Position numbers and translations under genes: made by a program. The notes beneath the pieces are model-generated. The model did not search any database, was not told where the DNA came from, and saw nothing but the letters and a program-made list of their open reading frames with translations. Shown in pieces: positions 1 to 8,870 of a DNA stretch of 31,715 bases. Where the stretch lies: contig JANBQC010000318.1 of NCBI GenBank assembly GCA_027576995.1, forward strand, positions 1 to 31,715, read 5' to 3'. Position 1 is the first letter of the stretch. The number at the start of each line of letters is the position of its first letter. The DNA comes from Dimargaris cristalligena (taxonomy: Eukaryota; Kickxellomycota; Dimargaritomycetes; Dimargaritales; Dimargaritaceae).

Positions 1-150
1 CTAAGCAGAGGGAAAGGGAGGGGAGTTCCCAGATAATAATATTAGTTATCACAAAGGATAGGTAATACTCAGGTAACCAATAAATTCAATGTGAAATAAT
101 AGAAGGGAAAAATAGAAAGGGAGAAAACTATTTTTAACTGTGCTTTGAAT

Positions 151-233
151 AGGGGTACAATCAGGCCAGGGGCAGTGTGAATGCAGGGGTACAGTATGGT
201 CAGGGGCAGGGGTGCATCATAGTCAAGGGTATA
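151..233. repeat. Degenerate short tandem repeat
   Basis: Two 24-nt copies, at 151-174 and 185-208, both begin AGGGGTACA and end CAGGGGCA, 34 nt apart. A third, more diverged copy follows at about 209-233. A CAGGGGCATA echo appears near 295. It lies inside the CpG-depleted block and may be the remnant of a minisatellite or of a repeated element. Confidence 0.45.
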
Positions 234-519
234 AAAATATACCAATAGAAAAAATACTATACTAATGGAAATGGAGGAAAAATGACTATACTCATCAGGG
301 GCATACTTCCGATAAGTGCAAAAAATAGATAAAAAATGAAAGCAGTTAAAAATGTGGTAAGTTTACTACATAAGGGAAGGGAAAAAAACTGGATATACTA
401 GACAAAAAAGCTGCTTCATACCTTGTATATAAATATAATAATTAAATATTAATAGTCTGTATGTGTGGCAATTAAGGGGACACCCCACCCTGCCATAGTG
501 TCTTTGGGTTACATATCTA

Positions 520-610
520 CAGTCCTTTGTGGGTTGATAGCTTAGTCATCTATGGTCCTTTATGGGTAGGGGTCCATTCCTTCCACAGTGCCTTATAGTC
601 CTTTGTAAGG
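520..610. repeat. Degenerate GTCCTTTRTGGG direct repeats
   Basis: Related segments occur at 520-533 (CAGTCCTTTGTGGG), 553-566 (TGGTCCTTTATGGG) and 596-610 (TAGTCCTTTGTAAGG). Spacing is irregular, 33 and 43 nt. Changes between copies are mostly transitions. This is a weak repeat within the CpG-poor block, with no associated gene. Confidence 0.35.
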
Positions 611-1943
611 TGTGGGTGGGTCTATGGATGGTAGGGGTACAGAGGCTTTCCTTTGAGGGACCATTCAGTTTAGCCCTCCCCCAGTGTCACCCAGGTTTAC
701 TACTCTTAGTCCATCAAGAGTCCTAGGGATAGGCTTCTAATGGTAGGTGGGGCTTAGACTTAGCCAAGTGGGCTACTAGCATTAGGTATGGGGCACAGTA
801 CTAACCAATAAAAGCCTAAGTGATCAGTTATGCAAGGGATTTGCAGTGGGCACACTTACTGGTCAGTACAAAGGGGTAAGCATATATAGAGTTTATTGGG
901 GTAAACTAGGGGGTAAGAATAAGCTGAGGAATTGAACTGATCCCAATGGGGCCAGTTATATATATGTGGGGGATGACTCCAAAGGGAGGTCCCCAGGGGA
1001 AGGTACTACTAAGACTAATGGTATGATAAATAAGCCAGCCAGATGGCCATGAGGACTTGGAAGACTTTATTAGGAACTGGAAGCATTATTAGATCAGTAT
1101 AGGAGTGATTAGTGTGAATTATGGAGTCTGGTAGGGGAACAGTTATACAATATAGGATGATCCCATAGTGCTGGGGGTGACCATGGGAAGGTTAATATGG
1201 TACCTATAAGGCATAATAAGGGCAGGCAATTGTTATGTCCAAATTAAGTTGGATTAGGAGGGCCAATACTCCCAATTACAATATATAATTAGGCTAACCC
1301 CACACTTACCCTGGGCCATTTTATGCATCTTCTATTCACAGATTAGTATCTGTGCCCTAGCTTGGCTATTCAGCTAGTGTAACTAACCATGTACCACATA
1401 GGGGGAAGTCACAATAAAGAATATTATGGATGTACAGGTATACTTTAAAGGTCCAAAACTCGTGCAGCTATTGTAACTTTTAGTGACTGCCAAATTTTCA
1501 ACTGACAGGTGAGGCTGTAGGGGGCTATACTGCTCCGGCATATTACCCACATGTGCCCATTGAATCCATCAATTGTTAACCCTGGAGCTATAATACCGAC
1601 GATTGTATTTCCTAACCTATCCTTGACTTAACTACACTGCCCCAACTACCCATGGATGTGGCAAAAGCATCTGCATGATAATGCTGGTATAAAACCACAG
1701 TACCAGGGACTTTTTCCTGTACTAAGAGTATATAGGTAGCTAAATTGGTTGTTGTTATTTTATTAAAATACGCAAAATAATTCCCAACAAACTAGGCACT
1801 GTAATAAATAGCATGGAGGAAGCCAAGTAGCCACGTGCTATTTGGCTGGTAAAGAAGTGTGCACTAAAATTCTATATAAAGTAAAGGTGGGCTGGGCTAA
1901 GAGGCATCTCGGGGAAAAATGTGGTTAGAGGTTTACCCCATAT

Positions 1944-3425
1944 TTACAGGGCAGCCAACAGGCCCGAGGTCAGAAGGGTGGCGCCAAGGACAGTGTAACC
2001 AGTGGCATACACCCCCTTCAGGGTGAGAGCACTGGCGGTATCCCAGATCTATGTATTAGACAGACCATTACAGGGCAGGGGTTGGATTGGATTGGACATA
2101 GTGCACAAATAGGAATAACACGCAATGAGTGAGTTAGCAACGGAGGCCAAACAATGGCGATGTATTACCGTTACCAAGAATAACAACTGCCTATGACTGA
2201 GGTGTATCTAGGGCATGAATCCGCGGTAGAGGGAGGGAGGGAGGTGGTATGTTTGGGTGTTTTCCTGTGACATTAAATAGTAACCCACACACTCTCCCTT
2301 CCCCGCTATTCGGTTGACAGTTATCAATTACTTACCAGATGACGGATGCCGTTGTAGGCATGGAAGGTGAAGGGCAGGGTGATGAGGAGTTTGGCGGAGA
2401 ACTTGGCGGCAGCCGGCAGAGCAGCGAAGGTGGAGATGATGGAGGCCGAGTCAAAGGGCATGCCCAGGACGATAGGGGAGGCCACGTAGGCGATGGCACC
2501 ACCATAGAGGCCTTTGAGCGGAACAGGGGGAAAGAGGGGACAAGGATAAAAAAAAATATATAAATATATATATTATTACCTAGAATGCATCGCTGTTTCG
2601 TAGGGGAAATGGCCAAAACAGCCAAAATTGGAGGTCTATTAATAACCAGTGATGTTACAGCCGTATGCCAATAGGACAATGGATAGGGCATTGTGGGTGT
2701 GGAGTATTGATTCTAAAAAATACTTACCAGCAGCCAAAGCGGCGCCGGTGATACGGTGGAGGGACGACAGATACCAGGTCAATTGAGGCTGGTAAATGGT
2801 AAGATCGGGGGAGAGGGGACGGTTGGCTCGGGCACGCTGGGCGATTTCAACCTGGCCTACAGCTTCGGAACTCGGGGCGGACTGTGAGCGCACGGCGGAG
2901 GTGGACATCACACTGTATTTCAATCCAATCGTAATAATAATAATAACCATTCAATTGTAGATTCATAGCCCGGACTTTTAGTAACCTGGTATTGCGGACA
3001 TGCCAATTGACTTTGCAAGAAATCTATTCGGCGACCTAAATGTACGTTATCTAGGCAATTGCATGGATGTTGGACTTACCGGGCAATTGATGTGGTGGAG
3101 GCGAAGAAGCTCTTGCGGGCCAGGGGAGAGTAGACGAGGAAACCTATCAATAGCAAGGATAATAATATGGTTGCGGTGTTCACCGACCCAATAAGGGCAA
3201 ATTATATATTGTATATAGGGGGGTTTGGAACGGGGGCAGGTTAGAAAACGGTAACTTTGCGTAGGTTGGCATGAGACCAGACTAGGCAACCAACTGGGGA
3301 GGGGGTGGGGGTCTAATCAACCCGACTGGCAGCCATTTCGACAGGCTCCGTAGTACATGGACAGTCAGTTAGTAGGACTTGGCCAACCGCCTACCTCGCT
3401 TAGTGGCAATGTTGAGGGCGCTCAT
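1944..3425 (-). CDS. SDH3: Succinate dehydrogenase cytochrome b subunit (SDHC/Sdh3)
   Basis: Membrane anchor of mitochondrial complex II, holding haem b and part of the ubiquinone site. My model has five exons on the complement: 3395-3425, 3080-3143, 2728-2912, 2336-2511 and 1944-2048. All introns are GT-AG (251, 167, 216 and 287 nt) and all phases close, giving 186 residues. Residues 1-60 are basic and Ser-rich, as expected of a mitochondrial presequence. NRPLSPDLTIYQPQL (62-76) is the family signature. SSLHRITG (81-88) carries the quinone-site Ser81 and Arg85. HAYNGIRHLIWD (144-155) supplies the haem-ligand His144. Three hydrophobic helices follow the family plan. The start is the only ATG that opens the presequence exon; it lies 791 bp from the divergent gene at 4217. 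Family identity is certain; the short first exon is the least secure part. Confidence 0.93.
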
Positions 3426-3735
3426 GGTGGGGTTGATAGTGTGGATCTTTGGTGACTGTGGGATACTAAAGGAATAGAGTTAAAGTATGCCTTTGGTTTA
3501 GCACGGCCTGAAAAACAAAAAGTAGAGATGCTAAAAGAATTGAAGGATATATAATATTCAGAGTGAACACACGAGTGGAATTAAGGCAATGTGAGTGGGT
3601 TTGTATTCTGGCAATAATGGTTTGGCCAGACTGCTTTATGGGGCTTATCTCTAACCATGTCTGGCGGACTGACAACTGATACCCTCCTCCCCCCAGTTAT
3701 TAAACCTTGGGGTGTTAGCGACCAGATTAGATGGT

Positions 3736-3748
3736 TCACGTGACCAAT
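3736..3748. promoter_or_regulatory. TCACGTGA E-box fused to a CCAAT box
   Basis: A perfect 8-bp palindrome TCACGTGA (3736-3743) is followed immediately by CCAAT (3744-3748). CACGTG is bound by bHLH factors (Cbf1 type in yeasts) and CCAAT by the Hap2/3/5 (NF-Y) complex, which controls respiratory genes in several fungi. It lies 311 bp upstream of the SDHC start and 469 bp upstream of the gene at 4217. Further CCAAT or ATTGG motifs occur nearby (3891, 3954, 3960). Binding is inferred from motifs only. Confidence 0.45.
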
Positions 3749-4216
3749 AACAGCTGGGGTAGATAAGAGGGTGAGAAGCGGGGTTGGTTGTGTGTCATTT
3801 TAGGAGGGGAAGGAACAGACTAGACACATGGGAAAAATCTAAAGCAACATCGAGCAGGAATATCCCCAAGGCGGTCGGGCTTTGGGTGGACCAATAGGAA
3901 ACGGCTTTACCATTATTGTTGTGACGGTCTCCATTTCCATCGCCAGGTCTGCCCATTGGCCATTGGATCCGTGAAGGGAAACCACACCGATATTTTCAAA
4001 TGCCAAATCCGGCAATAATGGTGATGGCTGATCAATAGCGGTGGGGAATAATAATGTCCAATTTCTCACTCTGAACGACACCACCAAAGCACCTGAAGGA
4101 GGAAGGGGAAAGACCCGGACCAAATGGCCCTTTCTGACCCTCATTCCACCTCTCACATTAGCCCAGCTTTATTATTATTTACAATACCCTCCTCCCTCTC
4201 ATACGCTCTTTTCGGC

Positions 4217-5317
4217 ATGCAGAAGACCCCGACTGTCGACCACTCCGACCTACTCCGCGTACCGGTGGACTACGGCTCCACCTCGTTCGACGAAGCCGAC
4301 AGCGCCGACGAATTCCACAGCGCTATGGGTGACTTGGACGACCGCGAGACCGAATACAGTTATTCCCCACGTATCCAAAGCCCAATAACGGCCGCCTCGC
4401 CGTTCTGGTCTCCGACCCTTACCGTTCCGGTGGACGATATCCCGTACATCAACGCTCTCCACTCCACCAGCGTAAGCCCTAACCTTAGAGTACACCCAGG
4501 CCCCGAACCAGACCCTGAACCCGAACTCGAACTCGACCTGGGCCTAGACTTAGACCTGGACCTGGACCGGGACCGGGACTTTGACCATTCCTGCGTGGCG
4601 GCGGCTCCCGCGCCTCCCCGAACGCATTCGGGGCTTACTGCGGCCGCCCCCATGGCGGTTCCCCCCTTCTACCATTATCTCCGCGAGCGACTCCACCAAT
4701 TATCCGAATGTGTCCACACCACCCAAAATCTCGTCGCCTCCCTCGAACATAACCTGGACTCCTCCCGATTAACCACCACCACCACCGCTGTCCCTCACCC
4801 GTTCTATTCCAACCTCAACCCGGCCAATTGGTCCCCCCAGCGCATGTCCCGCATCATTCATTTAACCTCAGGGCCAACCGCCGCTGGCCCAGCATTTACC
4901 AAGACGACCTCGTCTTTCTCTGTAGCGGCGTGGTTCAACTACACCGCTTCCCCTCGCTCGTCCAAGATCATACCCCTGACGCGCCCCACCAACGACCGCT
5001 GGCACCTGATTCCCGGCGGCCATTTGTGGCGCTGGCTCATTGCCCTGCCGACTCTACTGGCCACCCAACGACAGCAAATTGCCGACCAGTTTGAGATTTT
5101 GAGCCCGCCTTTCCTGTTTGCCTTTTGTCAGTCCCTGGCGCGTTTGTTGATCAAAACAGCTACTAAACTATGGAACCGGCTGGTCCAGTCCCGGTTTTGG
5201 TGGCTTCGGAGGATCCGCTGGCCTACCTTGGTGTACTGGCTGTTTATCTCCGCGTATTGGCAACTTAATCTCGCCCAGATGTTTATCGACTTTGGCGCTC
5301 CGCTGGTCCTCAAATAG
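4217..5317 (+). CDS. Unrecognised protein with acidic Leu-Asp repeats and hydrophobic C-terminus
   Basis: A single open exon of 366 codons ending in TAG; I do not recognise the family. The N-terminal half is low-complexity and probably disordered, with an alternating acidic Leu/Asp/Glu tract at about residues 101-122 (DLDLDLDRDRD within it), then Ala/Pro and poly-Thr stretches. The C-terminal half is ordered, Trp/Arg-rich and hydrophobic. Candidate membrane segments lie at about 270-283 (LWRWLIALPTLLA) and 335-351 (TLVYWLFISAYWQL), the latter near the C-terminus, so a membrane protein is possible. GC-rich codon choice and a CT-rich leader support it being real. An in-frame ATG at 4124 would add 31 residues, but the added stretch looks like leader sequence. 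It is transcribed away from SDHC across a shared promoter. Confidence 0.72.
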   Translation: MQKTPTVDHSDLLRVPVDYGSTSFDEADSADEFHSAMGDLDDRETEYSYSPRIQSPITAASPFWSPTLTVPVDDIPYINALHSTSVSPNLRVHPGPEPDPEPELELDLGLDLDLDLDRDRDFDHSCVAAAPAPPRTHSGLTAAAPMAVPPFYHYLRERLHQLSECVHTTQNLVASLEHNLDSSRLTTTTTAVPHPFYSNLNPANWSPQRMSRIIHLTSGPTAAGPAFTKTTSSFSVAAWFNYTASPRSSKIIPLTRPTNDRWHLIPGGHLWRWLIALPTLLATQRQQIADQFEILSPPFLFAFCQSLARLLIKTATKLWNRLVQSRFWWLRRIRWPTLVYWLFISAYWQLNLAQMFIDFGAPLVLK

Positions 5318-5724
5318 ACCCGCTGTTCTTTCAATCGGCCAGACCACACACATAGAGCAACCCATTGGCCCGTTTCAAGGACTTTGTCCGATTAATAGTT
5401 TAAAAACAAATACATATATGTATATAGTACCCATAACTTGCCCATTTATCCTTCCGGTAATCACGGTATATCTGCATATCGGTTGTATACCTGTTTTATG
5501 TTTGTTTGATATCTTTGCTTGGGAGGGGGGGGTGCTAGCCTTGCCATGGCCGCCTTCCCTTGCTTTGAACCAAACAAATCCATCACCATGTGTCCATTTA
5601 GGACTCCATCATTTTTCTAGATATGGTGGCCCTCATGCACACTGGTTTATCTGTATATTTATATTTAATAAAAGCTACCAGGACGGTCGATTTGTCGCCC
5701 TTCTACTGCCATCTATCCCGATTC

Positions 5725-5970
5725 TTATGAAACCCTCCTAATTAGGCAAATCAAAGTATATCCACTGTCAAAAAAAAATACCTCGTCGATTGTTAATCGA
5801 TTACGGCTTTGCATGACCAAGTCAATGTGGATCGGTTGCCGTGGGGATGGGTAAATTGGGGTACTATTCCCTAGCGCTGCCCGCTCTATCTCAGGCGTGT
5901 GGTGGAAGTAGCCCAGCGCTTGATAAAATGGGACAGTTCTTCCGAGAGGTACCCACGTCCTTTTAAACAT
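5725..5970 (-). CDS. Possible short hypothetical protein
   Basis: An ATG-started frame of 81 codons preceded on its own strand by a pyrimidine-rich leader (CCTTCCCACCCCGCCCG). The first 62 or so codons have mixed GC-ending codon use and a protein-like composition, starting MFKRTWVPLGRTVPF and ending NRLTIDE. After this comes GTATTT and a T-run, which could be a splice donor, so the last residues (VFFFDSG onward) may be intron. No family recognised. It could equally be a chance ORF. Confidence 0.25.
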   Translation of the reverse strand: MFKRTWVPLGRTVPFYQALGYFHHTPEIERAALGNSTPIYPSPRQPIHIDLVMQSRNRLTIDEVFFFDSGYTLICLIRRVS

Positions 5971-6150
5971 CGGGCGGGGTGGGAAGGCTTTTGTAGGTTC
6001 ACCGTGTCTGATTAAATTGGCGATTAAATCCGCAAATGGGACAGCATGATGGTGTTTTACCGTGGTTCAGCTACTCTTCCCAACACGTTGTCATTGGCGT
6101 CTAGGGGAACCACGGCGGCTTCAACGATTCAGGGAATTTTCCCCTCTAAG

Positions 6151-6160
6151 TATATATAAA
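6151..6160 (+). promoter_or_regulatory. TATA box candidate for the gene at 6410
   Basis: TATATATAAA lies 250 nt upstream of the ATG at 6410. A pyrimidine-rich leader lies between the two. The distance is long, so a leader intron or a start site close to the ATG is possible. Confidence 0.35.
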
Positions 6161-6409
6161 CCCAGACGGTTTGCCGTCATTCTATGTTTTGACTTGCCGC
6201 TGGCTTCTCATGGCCAATGTGTCCCATTGACCCGCACTTGTTGATTATTTTACATATCCATTATCTATATAGTTCATCTAGCTAGCCTTATACCGATATA
6301 CCCCTAACATTTTACCCTGTTCCTCACTATATTTTATAATCGTATCCTTTTAACCCCTCCCCCTCCCTTCCATTACCATTACCACTACCAATACCACTAT
6401 TAACTTACC

Positions 6410-7120
6410 ATGGCCAATCGCACCCACCGCCTTAGTACCGACCTGGAGATTGTCAAGCGCAATGAGCTGGGCTGCCTTATCTACCCCTCCGTGGTCGATA
6501 ATATATTCACCGCCTGCGCCGAACACCTGTCACCCAGCACCGCTCCGGGGTCTGGCGGAGGTGAAGGCTGGCCGATTCACATCACGCGTCTGTTCGGTCC
6601 TCTGCAGCGGCTCAACCCCCGCCGCATCAACCGAACCTTCGAACCCTTCGCCGGTCATTTCCACTACCTCGTGGACAGTCTCCAGGGCACCGTCGCACTC
6701 CTCCTCCTGCTGCTACCGGAAATGATCCACGTCATGACGAGCATGGTTCTCTTTGGTTCGAGTGCCCGCTTATCAGTGGCGGCGCGGCGCACCATTGACA
6801 TGAAATTTCCGCAACTGCTCCACGGTTTATTGGCTTTGGCCATTTTGTGGAAGGAAATCTTTAGCTTGTGTGCCGTGGTAGTGCCTTCGGAACTGCATCG
6901 GTTGGTGCCTAAAGTGAATCAGCAGTTGGTCCACCTGCATCGTCAGGGGTTTGCCACACTGAATCAGGTCGGGCACGAATTTACTTTGTTGTGGTGCCGT
7001 TGGAGGTACCTCAACGACCCTCGTCAAATGGTGTCTATGGAACGCATGACTGAGAATCAGGTAAATGGCGAACTTCCGTATATTCAATTGGTGCCATTGT
7101 ATAATGATGGCAATATATAA
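6410..7120 (+). CDS. Unrecognised protein with two hydrophobic segments (probable first exon)
   Basis: The ATG at 6410 sits in a good context (TTACCATGG) after a CT-rich leader. The open frame runs 236 codons to a TAA. Hydrophobic stretches at about 94-118 (including TVALLLLLLPE) and 133-158 suggest membrane association or a helical hydrophobic core; the rest is Leu, His and Arg rich. Family not recognised. Composition falls sharply at CAG|GTAAAT (7061), exactly after codon 217, so the last 19 residues are probably read-through into an intron. The exon would end in phase 0. The next coding block, at 7773, also opens in phase 0 after an AG, so the two may form one 582-residue protein with a 712-nt intron. 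If unspliced, the protein is 236 residues. Confidence 0.6.
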   Translation: MANRTHRLSTDLEIVKRNELGCLIYPSVVDNIFTACAEHLSPSTAPGSGGGEGWPIHITRLFGPLQRLNPRRINRTFEPFAGHFHYLVDSLQGTVALLLLLLPEMIHVMTSMVLFGSSARLSVAARRTIDMKFPQLLHGLLALAILWKEIFSLCAVVVPSELHRLVPKVNQQLVHLHRQGFATLNQVGHEFTLLWCRWRYLNDPRQMVSMERMTENQVNGELPYIQLVPLYNDGNI

Positions 7121-7772
7121 TCATGGTATAATTTACATTGCGGAATATCACAACCCCAAGGCCAAAGTGTAGATAGCTAACCTATGTTTGTTTATTTTGA
7201 CGATGCGGTGCGGTACGCCTAATTCGGCATCTATTCACTGGCGTAGACGACGTATCTAGGCATTTACACCAAGTTGGAATCTGTCCTTAAGATCTTTATT
7301 CTTTCAATTAAAGCGGTTGATAGTGCCCGCTGTATCGGTAGGTATTAATGGCATCGTCTATTTAGAGTAAATACGATAAACACCGTGCCCACCCAATCTC
7401 ATATAAGAAGATTGGTGGTCATTCTTATATGGGCGTACCAGTAATGGTTATGCCCATACTCCTTAATTTGACATCATTTGACCCGTTCTTTTACTGAATA
7501 TATTTAATATTGGCCCAACTCGTTACCTTACAAAATATAGAGCAATGTCCGCCTCTGGTAAGTGAACTCTACTATAGGGGTATCCGCCGCCCCGCGCCTT
7601 CTACAAAGCCCGTCGCATAAACAAAACCAATAGGCTGGTTAGTTTACACTACTATGGTACCATTATTCGGCGTCTCCAGGCATAGGTCTCTAATACAAAA
7701 TATAATATTGATATATTGAATTTTCATCTAATGGGGCGGTATTTATTTTTTTAAACAAAAAAAAACGTAAAG
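7121..7772 (+). other. AT-rich gap, likely intron or promoter
   Basis: Between the TAA at 7118-7120 and the coding block at 7773 there is no long frame. It contains a perfect 10-bp hairpin (7400-7431) and a 13-nt ATG segment, ATGTCCGCCTCTG (7545-7557), directly before a perfect GTAAGT donor. It is either part of a 712-nt intron (long for this window) or an intergenic region carrying a separate first exon. Confidence 0.4.
7400..7431. repeat. Perfect 10-bp inverted repeat, 12-nt loop
   Basis: CATATAAGAA at 7400-7409 pairs with TTCTTATATG at 7422-7431. The stem is AT-rich and lies in the presumed intron or intergenic gap. No T-run follows, so it is not a Pol III or bacterial-type terminator. 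Confidence 0.5.
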
Positions 7773-8870
7773 GCATTGGATTTGTTCATCCCCTTCGAAA
7801 CCAACCCGCTGCTAAAGGACGGTACCCCGCTAGCTGCGAGTAGTCCCCAGCTACCCATCAGCCGGGACCAATCGCACCCTTCGGTCAGTTTTGCGCCTAA
7901 CCACCCGCACTACCGCCCCCCACCCCGAACGGCCCTATTTCCTGCCAAGCCCGCCTTGGAGCAGAGCAGCGGTACTGCGTCGCTCCGGGAGCTGATTCGT
8001 ACGGCCAGTGTCCACCGCGGACCCAAAAACATGGGGTCCCATAAACTGACGCGCAAACGGCATATTTCTTTGCCGTTTTTAGGCCAGCATTTTCATACGC
8101 AGAGCGGGGGACCGCCGGTGGTGACGGCTGCAGCAGCAACGGCCGCTGGGGTGGCGGGGGTGACCCAGGGTTCGGCCCTGGGTATTACTTCCCTGGATTA
8201 TCAGCACCCTAACGCCAGTACCGAAACTAATTTGTTCTCGAGTACCCAGGTCCAGCTTAGACAACGTAAAACGGCTACGGGGGGCAAGGTGGAACTAGGC
8301 GAGACGGCTAAAGCGGGGATCGCCAGTATTTTGATACCCACCTCACCGGGGTCCGAGCCCAAACGCAAGGCCTCCGTAGGTCACTTAAAGGCGGAAAGTA
8401 AAAAGGTCAGCGACCCTAGTGGTGGTGGTAATGGTGGTAGCACAACCGCCACGGTCAAGCCTTGGGTTCGCTTTAAGTCGTATTTACTGAAATGGACCCG
8501 CCGCAACCCCGATCCAGTCACTCCCCCGTCTACGCCACTCCCCGCGCAAAGGACAGGAATAGACGAGGACCGGGAGGAAAATAGGATTACTGACGAAGTA
8601 TACCCCACGACTGCCACTACGACCATCTCGACCTCCACCTCCTCCCCTTGCCCCTCGGGGTCCCCCACCATTCCCGTCTTATCCAACTCCCCGCTGCTAG
8701 CACCCCTCCCGGTTCCTCCCCCCATTGGTTCGCTCACCACTGCCAGCGAGACGGAATGGGCCATTGTAAACCGCCCCGCGGAATCCAGCATGGCGAATTT
8801 ATTGGCCCCCTACCACTCGGCGTTTGAATACCAAGCCCGACTGTTTAACGTGGGGGGGAAATCACCCTAA
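7773..8870 (+). CDS. Exon of an unrecognised low-complexity protein (no ATG of its own)
   Basis: An open block of 366 codons ending TAA. It begins after AG at 7771-7772 and contains no early ATG (the first in-frame codons are GCA TTG GAT), so an upstream exon must supply the start. Codons end mostly in C or G, supporting real coding. The protein is largely disordered: a basic central patch (HKLTRKRHISLPF), Ala/Thr/Gly runs, a Pro/Thr/Ser-rich middle, and a more ordered tail ending FEYQARLFNVGGKSP. The simplest partner is the exon ending at 7060 (both phase 0). The alternative is a short first exon at 7545-7557 (ATG, then G|GTAAGT) joined to AG|CTGCGAG at 7834, which gives a start MSASAASSPQLPISR and a 276-nt intron typical for this window. 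No family recognised. Confidence 0.6.
   Translation, partial: ALDLFIPFETNPLLKDGTPLAASSPQLPISRDQSHPSVSFAPNHPHYRPPPRTALFPAKPALEQSSGTASLRELIRTASVHRGPKNMGSHKLTRKRHISLPFLGQHFHTQSGGPPVVTAAAATAAGVAGVTQGSALGITSLDYQHPNASTETNLFSSTQVQLRQRKTATGGKVELGETAKAGIASILIPTSPGSEPKRKASVGHLKAESKKVSDPSGGGNGGSTTATVKPWVRFKSYLLKWTRRNPDPVTPPSTPLPAQRTGIDEDREENRITDEVYPTTATTTISTSTSSPCPSGSPTIPVLSNSPLLAPLPVPPPIGSLTTASETEWAIVNRPAESSMANLLAPYHSAFEYQARLFNVGGKSP

Larger units (their letters stand above)
1..1460. other. CpG-depleted gene-free block
   Basis: Reading every line, I find only one CG dinucleotide (about 310-311) before the next at 1461-1462. Base composition is not extreme and C and G are common, as CC, GG, CA and TG. 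CG becomes ordinary again after 1461 and is frequent in the rest of the window. No open frame of 60 codons occurs here. The pattern is what long-term cytosine methylation and deamination leaves behind, typically in silenced repeats, but no transposon protein or terminal repeat is recognisable. The contrast is directly visible; the cause is inference. Confidence 0.8.
5318..6409. other. Intergenic, with possible small gene and upstream TATA box
   Basis: This holds the 3' end region of the gene at 4217 (AATAAA near 5668), a possible minus-strand ORF at 5725-5970, and the presumed promoter of the gene at 6410. Just before 6410 there is a pyrimidine-rich leader of CT and ACC/ATT triplets. Nothing else is supported. 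Confidence 0.5.

Noticed and set aside
2332..2950. Minus-strand ORFs of 119 and 103 codons as independent small proteins
   Set aside because: They are read-throughs of SDHC exons 3 and 4 into introns, or other frames of those exons.
8381..8791. Minus-strand 136-codon ORF opposite the 7773 exon
   Set aside because: It shadows the Pro/Ser/Thr-rich coding exon and shows no independent start context.
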